Source: Beverwykella pulmonaria
Taxonomy: Eukaryota > Ascomycota > Dothideomycetes > Pleosporales > Melanommataceae
DNA length: 64,000 bases
Assembly (NCBI GenBank): GCA_001599595.1
Contig: BCHH01000009.1
Coordinates: 2,195,081 to 2,259,080 of the forward strand
Direction of reading: 5' to 3'
Shown: piece after piece, positions 34,412-47,121 of the stretch
Numbering within the stretch: the first letter of the stretch is position 1
Layout of the letters: the number at the start of each line of letters is the position of its first letter
Made by a program: the position numbers and the translations under genes
The notes under the pieces: generated by a model
What the model saw: the letters and a program-made list of their open reading frames with translations, nothing else
Databases searched by the model: none
Told to the model about the DNA's origin: nothing

Positions 34412-35820
34412 CTAGGCCTTCGCAGAAGTTCGGTGTGACGTTGACGGATGTCTGCTTGGAGGCTCACCGCCTCTAGTTCGATGGAACACTTCGTCGATCA
34501 GACGCATGGGACCAACATATTCCATATTCATCTTCAATGATGAGGCCCGAATCAGTGGAATGTGTAACTGAGTACTTTGCTTGTTGTGGAACTTGCGCTT
34601 GATGCAGTCGTCCACGAGTGCCATAAGCCCAGTTGCAATGACAACACTATGTCGAAGGTCAGTTGAGAGCCTCTAGTAAGTCGTCATTGTACTCACTCGG
34701 ATATGTCGGTGTTTGCGGTCAGAATACTATTATCGGTTATGCGCATATAGCAAGGCGGCACCCAGCCTCCTCTTTGAGCCTCTTCCTGCGCCTGGTCAGG
34801 TGTCAACCGGACGGGGCGGATGTGGGCAAGAATTTCCTTTTCGTTGTCTGCGCGAATCAGGTAGTAGGAAATGCTCTCTTCATCACAATCCTTGTTGACA
34901 ACACGCTTCCAAGAATAGCTGTTGCCCCAGTACTCAAAAGCATAACGTTTGTGAGACTTGGCGCCTCTGCGCTTGACGTCGATGTGGGCATAGTTTGAGA
35001 ACTCCAGCTTGATGGTATTGGTAGGCATCAGCGCACGTCCTTTGACATAGCCAGCCGATTTGGGGCGTGAGTCGTTCTCTTCCTCAACACCACTCCGCAA
35101 CGACTCATAGCCCGAATCCGAGCGCTTAAGGCCTGCTGCCGTTGACGGACGGGAGTCGGGCTTGTGCTTGAAGCTCGCGAGTGCAGTGCTTGCTCGCTGC
35201 AGTATGGGGCGTTTCTCCGAGGGTGGCTTCTGGTACTTGCGCAAGGAATGGCACACCTCGCGGCCGGACTCTCTGCAGTATCTGCGGAGAGAGAACTCGC
35301 GGGTGCGCAGATCGTGCATGCGGAGATGGAACAGGGTATAGTCCTGCTTCCTGTGATGGCGCTCCTCGACCTGGGTGTCCACGCGGAGGTTCATGTTTCC
35401 ATCGATGGTCGAATCGTCGTGCCGAATGGATATGCGCTTGGCTGTGGGGAAGAGGTCCGCGAAGTCGCGGGGAGTGGTGGGGATGGCATCGACGGGTAGC
35501 GGCTCGTGGTGATACTCGGGCACATAGTACTCTGGGACATCGAAGTCGTCTGCGGGGTCTTCTTCGTCGGTCGAGACGTAGGTGTCGACGGAGACACGAG
35601 CGGGTTGGGATGGTGTGCAGTCAGCGTGGTCTCTGGGCGCAAAGTACGACTGGTCGGCCGCTACGCCTTCGCTGCTGGCTTCGCTGTGCGACACGGGGGT
35701 GTTGTAGCTGCTGTATTCCGTGTACGCCGTCTCGTATGAGCGGTCGCTATTGTCGCTACGGCCGTCAGTGGTGGTGCTGTTGCTCGATTCATACTGTCGC
35801 CAGTGCACGGTTCGCGCCAT
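34412..35820 (-). CDS. Conserved fungal protein of unknown function, 452 aa
   Basis: Exons 35820-34697 and 34646-34412 (intron 50 bp) total 1,359 nt. Residues 1-120 are acidic and Ser/Tyr-rich, likely disordered. The middle has an ordered block (FADLFPTAKRISIRHDD, LFHLRMHDLRTREFSLRRYC) and then a Ser/Arg linker. The C-terminus is a second ordered block (NTIKLEFSNYAHIDVKRRG, KRYAFEYWGNSYSWKR, YYLIRAD, TDISDVVIATGLMALVDDCIKR). I have the impression of a protein widely kept in ascomycetes, but I cannot name a family. No signal peptide or membrane segment. The acceptor choice is supported by frame and by the smooth join TDIS-DVVIATG. Confidence 0.8.
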
Positions 35821-38800
35821 GTTTTAGGATGGATGGGGTTGCGATGTCAACAACGAACAGGTAAAGATTGGTTTAAGAATTGCTAAATAGGAGCATTGGC
35901 TGTCGGCGGCGTGAGGTATCGTTATAAGGATAGACAGACACTCCGAGAGTGCGGCCGAAGCAAATGCGCGATCACGGTGCGGAGACGGAAGCTGGGACGG
36001 GGGCGGGATAACCTGGCATGTGCGACGGACAGAGGGGAAGGTCAAATAATGATGGGCGGTATATTCAGAGTTTTCTGCAACTGCACGCCGTATTGGCGCG
36101 GCGGCGTGGGATATATATTTACCGTGGGAGAGGGCGGGATGCGATGGTGAGATGTGAGTAGAGTGAGCATCGGGCACCCTGGGTGAAAAAGCCAACGTGC
36201 CTGCCAGCCAGCCAGCCGCCAGCCAACACCAAGCCGGCCAGAAAAGCAGCGCCCCAGGCGACGGATGGGCAGAGACTCATGAGACCTCGCCCTCGCTTCT
36301 GTTTGCACGTCTCCCTCTCATCCAACCATGCCTTGGCCTGCATTCCGCGGCGAATCGGGACGCGCGCTGCACCCCATGGCGCACAGTGCTCTCGATGACT
36401 TGCCCGATCTTGTGCAGCCTGGCCAGCCCAGACAGCGAATCACACACGCAACACACCACGCACTCGAGCTCTCGTCGCAGCGTCGCGGTGTCGCATGCCA
36501 CTGCCTCAACGTGTCTCGGAGGCCCTGGCAGAAGGACTCTGTTCGGCGCGACTGTTGACTGCGCAAGGCTGCCTCTGCGCCCATGGCATTGTGACGCCCC
36601 AAAAGAACAGCGCCCAGGGCGCCATGTCGACAGTAGCTCTGGGGAACGCCAGCGGGACCACGCCTGATGGTGTCCGTCTGCCGCCGCTGATCAGCTCCAC
36701 TCCACGTGCCGCCGGCCTCTTCCGTCGCTGTTGTCTGCTGATGGCCGAGTGCACAGAGCCTCTGCAACCTTCTCTATTCGCACTTGCATCTCGACGTCAT
36801 GTGTTGCAGTCACTGTTCCATGCAGTTAATCTCTTCGACTCGTTGTGCTTTCTGTGCCTTCTGTATCTCCTTGCCCTCCGGCGTCGACATGTTGTGAGCC
36901 TTGTGGCCTGCTTGGCTGCCTTGTTTTGCTCTGCATCTATGACTGCGGGGCTACAAATTATCAGCGCCCGTTATGCATGAACAGTCACACTGCCCTTCCA
37001 GCAACAGTTCGTGTATTTCAGGGCGTTTCGTCCCTTGCGAATGAACCACGCCTCTGCCTGCGATGCGGCGAGCAATTCCCAATCCTTCGTCTACCCTCAT
37101 CTACGCCTCAAGCGCACAAGGACGACAGCTCGCACAAGAATACCCATTGGATCGTTGTGGAGAGCGCTGATTTGCAATCAGAATCATGCCCCCGAAGAGA
37201 CTCCCAGAGGTTGCCTCTGAGTGAGAATTGGTACGGGCCTTAGTACTACTGGCAGATTAGGTACGACTTTCTAGGGCTAAATTGATCCCTTTGCCCTCTG
37301 CCTGAATCCTCCTGGTGTTCTTGCAACTGCGCCTTCAGGGCATTAGCATGGGGTTGATGCATGCACGGGGACGGCTTTAGAGAGGGGAATCGATTGAGAT
37401 TCCACACGTGATCGCGTCCTTCACCCTCAAACTATATTCCATCCACATGTTCCACCATCAGCATATTCCCCAACAGTCTCCACAAACCTTTTCTTCGTCT
37501 CCCCGTTTCGTCGCTTTCATCACCCCGGCTTGACGGAGTAGCCTCATTTACAGAGTGTCCGCACCCGCACGGTTAACAACGCATTGCCCAATCAAGTTGT
37601 CCAACGTGTTGTCGTTACATTTCAACCACGACAGCTCTGACGCGCTGTCCTCCTAAACCATCGTTTTCTGCACACGTTCAGCCACTTCAGTGGGGTCTTT
37701 CTTGTGCTGAATGAATTCCGTTTCCATTCCGGCGTTAATGCGCTCATCGATGATTGATTGCCCTAGCGCCCTCTCTCCGTCTCACTGTCCTCTACTTTTG
37801 GCATGGTTCGTTTACCACTGCACTTCCTATTGCTTCAAGGAGCTCGCGTCCATGGGGGATAGATTGGGGACTAGCAAAGGGCGCCTAGTGGACCTCGCTG
37901 TTGGATGGACAGTTCCCCACGATATAATGACACCATTACCCTTGACGATGATTGATCAATTCCAACCAAACACATCCCTACGATAAAGTTGCGTCTAGCT
38001 TCGAGGCGACCACTTGCGGGCGTCTTCGTTACTCGATATGAAGCCGTCAGATGTAGGACCCCTCTTTCCTCATCTAGCTGGACCGTCGGGAGCTTGACAC
38101 GCAAGAGACATTCTGATCTCGCAGACCGATGAGAGGAGATGCGCATCAAAACCTCAAGACGAGGCGCGAGTCCAGATTGTCACTGCACACATGGGAGCCT
38201 GCTCATGGTCTTCTGATCAGGGTTGCTTCCAATCCAACTCTTGGTCAAATTTCCACGGGGTTATCTGTCTACCTAGTTCAGACTGTGCAGACTATCTTCT
38301 TGCGCCCGTCGCTTGTATGCAAGGCGCTACTTTGCCCCGCCTATTGTCACAAGACGCTCTTTGTGATCGACTTCTGGTGGAGGTTGTCCTTTGTAACAGC
38401 CAGTCCTGTTTCCTCTCGCGAGCACTTCCACTACGACTAGTAAGGTTTAAGAGCTTAGATGCGTGAGTCGATTGACGTCAAGCAGTATCAAGTGTTCTGC
38501 AAGTATCTTTACTCACTCGTATGGTCCCTCTTGAAGTGTGAGGTAACTTTCATAATCCCACTCTTTGAACAGCCATAATTTAGGGAGCCGCAGAAGGCGC
38601 ACTCGGCGGAAAGCTTGAGAGATTCAAGGTGCATTTACGCTGATATCAGGTAGGCAGCCCCTCTTGCTTCTGTCTCCCTCCCTGGACGCCCCAGGCTAAC
38701 AGTAAAGGATTAGAATTACGAAGAATTCTAATTTGCATGTTCTAATCTGTTCCGAAACTTCCTTCCAAAGAAGACCACTCCCCGTCAAGGAGGTCAAATA

Positions 38801-38933
38801 TTCACCTCCCCAACCAATCAAGTTCCAATACAGAAGTTGAGCAACTACTTCCTTACCCAAACAATAGTCCATTTTCCCTTTATTCCGAGCCATCACTTTA
38901 ATCTCTCAACGGAGGCGCATGTAGCTGCATAAC
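35821..38933. other. Gene-poor, locally GC- and CT-rich DNA
   Basis: Overlapping frames on both strands at 36040-37250 reflect GC-rich composition; none shows a domain. The left part is the promoter/5' UTR of the gene at 35820. From 37250 on I see nothing. Confidence 0.35.
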
Positions 38934-39092
38934 ATGAAGTTCGACACGATGATTCTGCTTTCAGCGATCATCCCCGTACGGAGCCTTGCAGGGCAAATAT
39001 TCACGCCCCATGCAGCTCCCAGGATAGGCAGCCCGAGCCAAAGAAACCGCAACCGTAGGCGAAATTTTCTGCTAGCAAGATATAAAAAATAA
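38934..39092 (+). CDS. Possible small secreted peptide, 52 aa
   Basis: The ATG at 38934 opens a frame that begins with a signal-peptide-like stretch (MKFDTMILLSAIIPVRSLAG) followed by a short basic tail with RNRNRRR before TAA at 39090-39092. It may be a short peptide, or the first exon of a decayed gene whose rest I cannot find. A single short frame can occur by chance. Confidence 0.3.
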   Translation: MKFDTMILLSAIIPVRSLAGQIFTPHAAPRIGSPSQRNRNRRRNFLLARYKK

Positions 39093-40243
39093 GGTACAAT
39101 TAGGTACAGTCCATCAACATGCTGTTAGTTCCCGCAAAAAGCAATGAAAGAGAGTAAAATGTCGCAGCAAAAGGAATATGATGGAAGGCGTATGTGGCTT
39201 GAAACTTTGCGCGCGTGGTCGAAACAACTAGGGAAACCTTGGTAAGAGTTTTCGATCATGCTTCTAGGTGGCTTCTGGAAGACGTATTCCCATCTGGATA
39301 GCGCCAAGCCCTTCACTGGCAATATTCACGCCACGGAGAAACTGCTGTGCCAAACGAGGTATCGCGTTGGCAAGCTCTGAGTGATTCTCAACTTAAAATC
39401 TAAAGCAGCATGTGTATTGGCATGGCCTTCGATGCCCGACAGGAAAACTCGGAGCAGTTCGTACGAAGCTAAACTATTATTCACTCCCAGAATGCCACCT
39501 CCCAGCGGGAAAACAAAACGGCAGTTTCAAGCAAATAGAAAGATTTCTAGATTTCTGAAACGAGAAACATATCTGCAAATATGGTGTGCAGGCACCACGT
39601 GAGTTGGTGGTCTGAATTAAATGCTTACGAAATCATTGGGCTGAATCACGTTGTGATGAGGTGATTCGAATGGTGTGTACGAGGTTCAGCTGGCTAATCG
39701 CCACATTGCAACGGTCTCGGAGTTCGGCGGACGGCGCCACAGAGTTGTTTCATTGCGGGGCTGGCAGGCAGTAATTTGCGGCAGATGCAGCGTAGCTAGT
39801 CGTGATTGTGACAAAGTCTTTGATATTCAGGACGTGGCGATATTGTAGTGCAAGTCGAAGCATCACGGTCACGTAAATAGTGGCAATGGCCCAATGGGAT
39901 TGCTCTTTAGGGGGTCGGCACTTCGGCCCTACAGAGCCCCCGACTTCCGACTCGTCAAACGCTCATGAAGGGCTGTCGGTCAATCACGTGGGCAGAGCAC
40001 CGAGACCTACGCCCGGTGAGTCATATCGACAAACCTCATTAATCGTCTCCCTAGCATTAAAATCATACAGCTGCTTAAGGTACGAAAATTGGACAGAAGA
40101 TACAATGGTACGGTTGTTCTTCAAACGAATGTCTGTGAACCTGCAGGTAACAACAGATGTCTAGGGAATGATTGCCACCGCAGATTGAACGCCAACGCCT
40201 TTAGAATCTGAATGTCAAACAACAATAGCCATCGAAAAATAAG
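39093..40243. other. Intergenic, 3' side of P450 gene
   Basis: No supported gene. Frames at 39125-39322 and 39880-40164 have no recognisable features. Confidence 0.35.
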
Positions 40244-41958
40244 TCAAGATCGATCTCTGCCTTCTGTGGCCCTTAGGAATGCGGCCCTGGAGGAAGCATC
40301 CTTTGCATCTGCCTCGTTCCACTGTTCGATCACCTCCGCCTTACGTTCAGCACTTCTCGGCTCGAAAGCCATCTCGAAAGGGTCGGGCTTGACGATGAGG
40401 AGGGAGTTCGACTTGTTCAGAGGCACATCGATCTCTTCTCCAGTCTCCGAGTTTATCTTCTTCTTCAAGTTGAACGCCCACATGAGGCCACCACAGGCAA
40501 CGATGAGTTCGTCCTGTGTGAGAGTCTGCCCGAGGCACTGACGTTGGCCCCATCCAAATGAGGTCATACCCTTGATCGTAGGGAACTTGGTGAGCGGTTC
40601 TTGGAAAGTAGGCCAGCCGGCCTCTAACCACCGTTCAGGCCGATAGTTCTCTGGATCTGGGTACTTGACGGGGTTGCGAAGGAATGCGATATCAAGAGGC
40701 AGAATGCGAGTGCCTTTGGGGATGAAGTATCCCTTGTACCAATCGTCGGCTTCACACTCATGCGCAACACCTACAGGTCTTCATTAGCTTTTTTAACTAC
40801 AAGAAGAGTTATACTCACCAGTGGGAACATTCGGCTTCCATCGCATAGTTTCCTTGATACATGCACGGAGAACTGGGAGGTTTGGCATATCCGCAAGCGT
40901 AGGCATGCGACCTGCGCATATCTTGTCAATCTCCTGCTGGCATTTGACCTGCCATTTCGGATGATGGACCATTGACACGAGGAAGTAATACAGCGGGCCC
41001 GCGACAGTGAATATGCCCACTAGAGCGATCATACCGATCACCGATGAAGCTTCATAGTCTCCGGATATGCTCGTCTTTTCGGAAGTTTCAAGGAAGGTCC
41101 GAGTAAAGCATGGTTGCTGCTTGCCATGTCGCATCAAGCGACGAGTGGTAAGCAATCGTTCCATCCACCATGCTTGCTGCTCGTCATGACGCTTCCGTTC
41201 TGCGATCTTCCACGGATTGATAAAGTGAGGTAGATGCCAGAGGGGCGTCAACACATTGGTGATCGGACCAGCTGGTGACATCTGGGTCAAAAGTCCCCAC
41301 GCTGACTTTGTGCAGTACGCACTATAAGTGTGGTCGGCCCAAGTCAGCTCACACATAACCTTCGATGCCATATCTTCCAGAGAGAAGCCAAAGTTATCCG
41401 GTTCTGTCAGGAGAATGTTTAACCATCGCTTTACCTCGAACTCCATTATGCCATGGTAGTGGGCATTGCTGGCTTCGGTGAGGTAAGAGTGGGTGAACTT
41501 CCTTTGACGAGCCCAATAATCTAACCACATATGAGCAGGACCTTCGACATTGCCTTAAACATGCGCTTACGATTTTTTCCCATCAATGGCAGGTACTCCA
41601 TGGAACCGTGAGTACTTTTCGAGTCAAACAGCGATCGAATCTGCGGCCTGTCCGAGTAGACTTTCGCACGCTTGACAAGCATTTCCTCAGCTATCGCTTC
41701 ATCGGATATAATGACGAAGTTTGCGCCAAGCATCTTCGTACGGTAGATAGGTCCATATGTATCGGCCCACTCTTTGAACTTCAGCCACATGTAGTCAATG
41801 GGGAGGTCGTGGATGCGGCCAACCCATGGAACTAACGTGGGACCGGGTAACCCTCGAGGGTTGTACTTCGCGTTGCGTTTCGCAATGGCATTGGAGAAGG
41901 AGTACAGGGCATAGCCTAGTAATGCAATACCGACAGCATATAAGGTGAGTATATGCAT
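40244..41958 (-). CDS. Cytochrome P450 monooxygenase, 538 aa
   Basis: Exons 41958-41571, 41520-40819 and 40770-40244 total 1,617 nt. The first intron (50 bp) removes an in-frame stop and joins MGKN to HYWARQRK. Residues 1-22 form a membrane anchor, followed by the proline hinge PRGLPGP. ExxR is ETMR at 353-356 and the haem-binding loop is FGWGQRQCLG with Cys442. The type resembles fungal P450s used in secondary metabolism. Odd: the I-helix reads VGIFTVAG, so the usual acidic residue before the conserved Thr is replaced by Phe; this could change oxygen activation. It is divergent from the FAD monooxygenase gene at 43493. The reaction is unknown. Confidence 0.92.
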
Positions 41959-43492
41959 TTTTTCGATGCAAAGGTTGTAAAAGAGGGGGTAAAAAGGAGC
42001 AAAGGTTCAAAAAGGAATCAATATAATGACGATGAGCACCGGAGAATATGCGGTCACCAAGTTGTCGACCGATTGATAAAGTCTATAACTCTCGATGTTC
42101 TCGATGTCGCCGATCTCACTCAGTTCTCCAAATGATGGGCTTTATATCAAGCAAGACAATGTACGAATATCGCCTGGGCCAGCCCCTGCGGTCTCTGGAA
42201 CCTGCCGCCTGGTCCTTGGGAGATCGTCTGTGACTGCCACCGGGAGGGTGTATGCAGATCCAAAACTGTACTATACACAGGAGGACCGGTAATGTCTGGG
42301 TCTGAGCGCCCACGACCCTTAGGTTCAAAAACAGTTTAGCCCAACAAACCAAGTATGCTTCATGACAGGATGCTTGTACTAGAAGGCATGCAACTAGTGC
42401 ATGGCGGCAGGTTATCAACGTTTGTCTGGGAGAACTCAGTGACCCATCAAGCTGATCCTTCAAGCTGACTGACGTTGACCAAAAAACCTCCTGACCAATC
42501 TTTACTGTACACGCCCTTGAAGGCCATCGTGTCTGTGATACGCCAAATATTAAGGTTTGCAGCTACATCCGATCCAAATTTGCATACTTTCGCCGGACCC
42601 ATACGGGCTCCTGTCACACAGAGGATGGTGAGACTTCTTCGTACTCGCCATCTAAAATCTGGCCCCTAATAATTGCTTGATCCTTCAATCCACTAATGCT
42701 GGTAACCTGCGCATATCGCCACAATCTAGTCCAGCTAACATCGGTGTGATGTTACCGAACTCCGTGGGATGCAACCTGACTGAGCTGAAAACTCTATCTG
42801 AGCCCTACCATAGAGATAGTTATTTCTGTCACGGTTGGCTGGCGATGGTTTGAAAGGGACGGCACGTTTAGATCGACCATTTCACAGATGCTTATGCGCC
42901 TTGGAAACTTATGCTCAATTGTGGTAAGCTATTGGCGAGGCTTTTGAAATTCACTGGGAATCGCGTATGCTGAGAACTAGAGTAGTGACTGCTTTGGTTG
43001 CATTATCATCTTTGTCCCTGTTCCGACCAAATGGGTGGACCACCGATATGAGGCATCCCTGCCACGTTCCCTGTTGATCATTGAGATCTGCTCGGCGACA
43101 GGACTCCGCGCTAGCGCGACTGATCCGTCACCTTGGCTCCACGGCTCTATGGGGAACCACAACATAAACCTTTCTCCTGGCGTAGGCAAGCCACTGACCA
43201 GCACATTGCTTCAACGGCCACGCCATCGCACTAAATTGGCCAGACTCAGAGCTGACGGTTCATTGCTAATGCGATCATCATCGGCGCGCAAATTTGGAAA
43301 CACCCGTCATCGGAGTAAAACAGCCAGGATACCGGTCGTCGGGAAATCGGACGCCAATTGCTTCGGCATGCCCTCTCCCTTCCTTCGGCCCCGCGAGAGG
43401 TAGATATCCTTAAAACCGAATGCGTACAACTTTGAAATCAGCTTCACAACACACGCATCTTCACGCCAAACCACAGATTTGATTCGAGCAAC
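41959..43492. promoter_or_regulatory. Shared upstream region of divergent P450 and FAD monooxygenase genes
   Basis: 1.5 kb without a supported gene between two divergent start codons. Joint control is plausible from the arrangement; I could not assign a specific factor-binding site. Confidence 0.4.
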
Positions 43493-45203
43493 ATGCCTCA
43501 CGCGCTGACTTCTCGTGACTCCACCATGGAGTCTAAACCAGTTGGGTCCTATGAACCCACTGGGATAGACGTCCTCATTGTCGGAACAGGGTTGGCAGGG
43601 CTGGTGGCAGCCCTTGAGTGCGTGCGCAAAGGACACAATGTCAGAGTATTGGAGCGAAACGCCAGCATCAACACAGCCGGTAAAATAGTTGTATTTGACT
43701 CTCATCAACTGCACTAATTCGCTACCAGGTGACATGTACTTCATGGGTCTCAGCGCGACTCGTTTTTTCAAGCATTGGCCCGAGATTCAAGAGGAATACC
43801 AAAAAATCTCACTCCACAATGCCTGGATGGAGACCTTCAAGCACTCTGGAGAGGTTATTATTCCGCCCAAGAAGGTCGCAGACCGCCTACGCGCGCAAGG
43901 GCTAGACCCTGATACGCCGCCGGGCGAATTTCAGATGCGTCCGCTTGTCTATAAGATGTTTGTGAATGCGGTCAAGAAGTTGGGCGTCTCTGTCGAATTC
44001 AATCGCCGCGTAGTCCACTACTTCGAGGACGAAGCTACGGGCAAAGGTGGCTGTAAAACAGATGACGGAAAGAAGTATGAGGCAGACGTTGTTATTGCGG
44101 CCGATGGTGTCGGATCCAAAAGCCAGTACATAGTGGGCGGGCAAGTTCGTGCGAGACCTTCGGGAAGAGCTATGTGGCGCGCTGCGTTCCCGATTGAGCA
44201 TTTGGATAAGAATCCTGAGGTTAAGGAGTTCTTCAAGCTCATGCCAAACAATGAACCCATTGTGAGAACTTGGTTAGGGTAAGTAGGCATCCCGGATACG
44301 AAGGATACAGACTGGGTAGCTGACATTCTGATAGTCCTTCCACATATGCACTGACTTTGACCCGCGAAGATGTTATGGTCTGGATCATGAACCACGATGC
44401 AAGTGTGATCACTTTCAAATTATGAGACTTCCGAGCTTACAACCATAGGTCACCGGTACTGAAATGGAGAGCTGGAACCACACTATTGATGCCGAAGAAG
44501 TGCTCGAGGGCATGGACAATATGCCCGGAATGGAGAAGAACAAATGGGCGCCCATCTTCAAAGATCTCGTAAGGGTAACTCCCCCAGACACCATTGTCAA
44601 CTTCGAGCTCCTCTGGCGCAATCCCCAACCCAGCTGGACGTCCCCCGGGGCGCGGGTCATTCAGATTGGAGACTCTGCGCACTCTTACCTTCCTGCTTCT
44701 GGCAACGGTGCTACACAGGCTATTGAAGATGCTATCTCTATAGCTTCGTGCTTACAGATTGGAGGGAAGGAGAATATTCCGCAATCCGTACGCACACATA
44801 TCCGCTTCCGGTGAGTTTGCGTCCACTCCTACATACACTCCCCTCCATGGCCTATATATTAACATTGAAAAGCTTCATTCGAAATTCCTGCGCGCAGAAG
44901 CTCGGTTTCTCCAACGCAGAACTTTTGCAAGATACCGATTGGGACAAAGTCAAGCTTGACCCGCGCCGCGCCGCCCCAAAACTGCCTAAATGGGTGTGGT
45001 CGCACGACCCAGAGGCCTACGCATACGAGAACTACCCCAAAGCTGTGGAGAGCATGAAGAATGGTATCAAGATGGAGGACGAGAATAGCTTTGAGCCTAA
45101 TTATCCCAAGGGGTACAAATATGAGCCCTGGAGCATTGAGAAGATTATGGAAGATATGCTTGCCGGACGCGCGATTGATCTCGGCCCAGGTGATTGGGAG
45201 TAA
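43493..45203 (+). CDS. FAD-dependent monooxygenase (salicylate hydroxylase type), 497 aa
   Basis: Exons 43493-43679, 43729-44278, 44335-44398, 44449-44810 and 44873-45203 total 1,494 nt. FAD binding: GTGLAG at 31-36 with the acidic end of strand 2 (VLERNA), IAADGVGS in the middle, and the second FAD motif IQIGDSAH with Gly341-Asp342 followed by [16 protein letters not shown]. These are the three signatures of aromatic hydroxylase-type flavoproteins. Intron 3 can use a GC donor (GCAAGT, giving NHDVTGTE) or a GT donor six bases later (NHDASVTGTE); both keep frame and I prefer GC. The C-terminal tail ends in a Trp/Pro-rich region. It likely hydroxylates or decarboxylates an aromatic ring in the same pathway as the P450. 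Confidence 0.9.
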
Positions 45204-46533
45204 CGTTCTCTGCCTTAGGAGTGGGACAGTGTTGGTGTTGGATGTTTGTGTACAGTATGGTGCTGCAGTGTAGATTAGCATTGAGTGCAATGCGCGTTGT
45301 GCCATATTGTTGTTACAGCGGCCAATTCCAGACCTATCTTCAATCCTGCATGTATCGCTCTCCTTACCATATCTCATCAATTCTCAGAATCCTAACATTT
45401 ACCCTATCAAACAATAATGGCCGTGCATATGCTATGCGGTCTGATATCTCCGATATCAGCTAAATAGCCGCCGATGCGCTATGCGGGTATCCCAGCACAT
45501 GGTGCAGGTAGTGTCGCTAGTACATGTCCAATTATCACTGTGGCGCAAATATGAAGCCTTGCGCTCCTGAAGAGGCTACGGAATGCACTCCTCTATAATC
45601 TGGCTTCAGGGGTGTTGGTGCCGGGGCTACGAAGTGACAGCGGTCATTATTACCTAGAGAGGAAGAGGATCGTCGTTATCGTCTGGTTTGTATCTCAAGT
45701 TAGAGAGGATAGTTTTGATTTGCTCTGAAGTGGCATCTCGATAGAGGAAATCGACTCGAGCAGTGGGTCGTGGCAGGTATCTCGCCGTGTCTTGCTATAA
45801 TTAGCAAGATCAAATTCGCATTTTAGGCGATGATTACGATCACCACACAAGTTACAAAAATGGCCATCAAATCTAAAGTCAAAACCACCAAAACCTACGT
45901 CAATCCTCCGACCACCCGGCATACACATCCGGCCACAGAGACACACCAATCATCCAAAGCAAAGACACTATACGGCTCCCCAACGGCTTTCACAATCAGA
46001 GTGTGGGGATTCATATCCGGGAAGCCCGCCCCGCCACAGTGGATCTGGGGCCGAAAGCTTATTTGTTGGGAAATTGGAAATTGCGTAGCACCTCGTGGGA
46101 AAGATATTGCGAATTGGAACTCGGAGATGAGACGATGCCTGATGTGGAAGCAAAACAATAAAGCTCATGTCTGCGTGAGACATTGAGACAGAATATTTAT
46201 CTACATTAGAGATTTTGCGCTACATGGGGCTGTTATTATGCAGTATGTTGGTTTCGATTGGGATGCATAGGTAATTGAGATGGTGAGGCAAGTGTGATAA
46301 GGGTTTAGGAAGAAGACACAGGAGTTGCAAGAACCCTGTAAAGCCATCATGTTACCTGAGAATTACATGTAAAGGTTTCAGTAATTGCGTTTTGCAGAGT
46401 CTTGTTGAGAGTGCTGCCAATCAGAAGGGAGCAATTGGAAGCTAGTGAATACTAAGCGGGAAACTTGTACAAAGAGGAGTCTCTCGCACACCTACTTTTC
46501 TCTGCCTCCAAAGACAGACTTATTGTAGGCAAG
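45204..46533. other. Intergenic
   Basis: No supported gene. A 118-codon frame at 45830-46186 and its antisense look like chance. The right end holds the promoter of the NTF2-like gene. Confidence 0.35.
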
Positions 46534-47121
46534 ATGTTGAAAAACTTCATCTTCACTCAATCCGAAATCCGCCTCGCAACAGCGACTCTCGCAACGCTCT
46601 TCATCATCGCGCCAGCAATATACTACCTTAGACGCGAAGCTCCCCAAGAATCAACATCACACGTCCGCACATTCCGCAAATACCTCAATGCATACTCTAC
46701 CCTCCGGCCGCAAGCCCTCACCGCGAATGCCTCACGGAACTTCACGCACACGGTTCTTCCTTCCTCCCTCCAAATCCCCACTCGCAGCCTCGCCCAATTC
46801 AAGCAACACGCTGCAATGATATTCTCCCTCTTCTTGGACTTCAAGATGATTCCACAGTCCCAGGGACACGCCTCCCCGGTGCATTTCTGCAAAGAGACAA
46901 ATACTGTAGTTGCGCATTGTAAGATGGGTGGTAAGGTTGATAGGGAGAGCGAGAAAGGAAAGATTTTGATAGAGAGTGGGATTGAGGAGTGGTGGACGGA
47001 TTGTGTGCTTTTTGTTAGGATGGATGAGGAAGGGTCAAGGGTGTTGGAGGTTGGGGAGTTTGTCAATAGTGCGAGGGCGGAGGAGCTGAAGAGAAGGCTA
47101 GAGGGTGTGCTGGAGATTTAG
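46534..47121 (+). CDS. Membrane-anchored NTF2-like protein, 195 aa
   Basis: Intronless. I chose the ATG at 46534 because it is directly followed by a membrane anchor (ATATLATLFIIAPAIYYL, residues about 12-30); the open frame reaches further upstream. The rest (HVRTFRKYLNAYSTL, FKQHAAMIFSLFLDFKMIP, VVAHCKMGGKV, EEWWTDCVLFVRMDE, VLEVGEFVNSARAEELKRRL) has the helix-then-curved-sheet order of SnoaL/NTF2-type proteins. It is similar in plan to the protein at 24208 but longer and membrane-attached. It may be a small tailoring protein of the neighbouring oxidase genes. Confidence 0.72.
   Translation: MLKNFIFTQSEIRLATATLATLFIIAPAIYYLRREAPQESTSHVRTFRKYLNAYSTLRPQALTANASRNFTHTVLPSSLQIPTRSLAQFKQHAAMIFSLFLDFKMIPQSQGHASPVHFCKETNTVVAHCKMGGKVDRESEKGKILIESGIEEWWTDCVLFVRMDEEGSRVLEVGEFVNSARAEELKRRLEGVLEI

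Noticed and set aside
35181..35864. 227-codon plus-strand frame
   Set aside because: Antisense to the 452-aa gene; composition is that of a mirror frame and no domain is visible.
36042..37243. Cluster of overlapping frames of 70-160 codons on both strands
   Set aside because: Several frames are open at once because of base composition; none shows a domain, signal peptide or splice partners.
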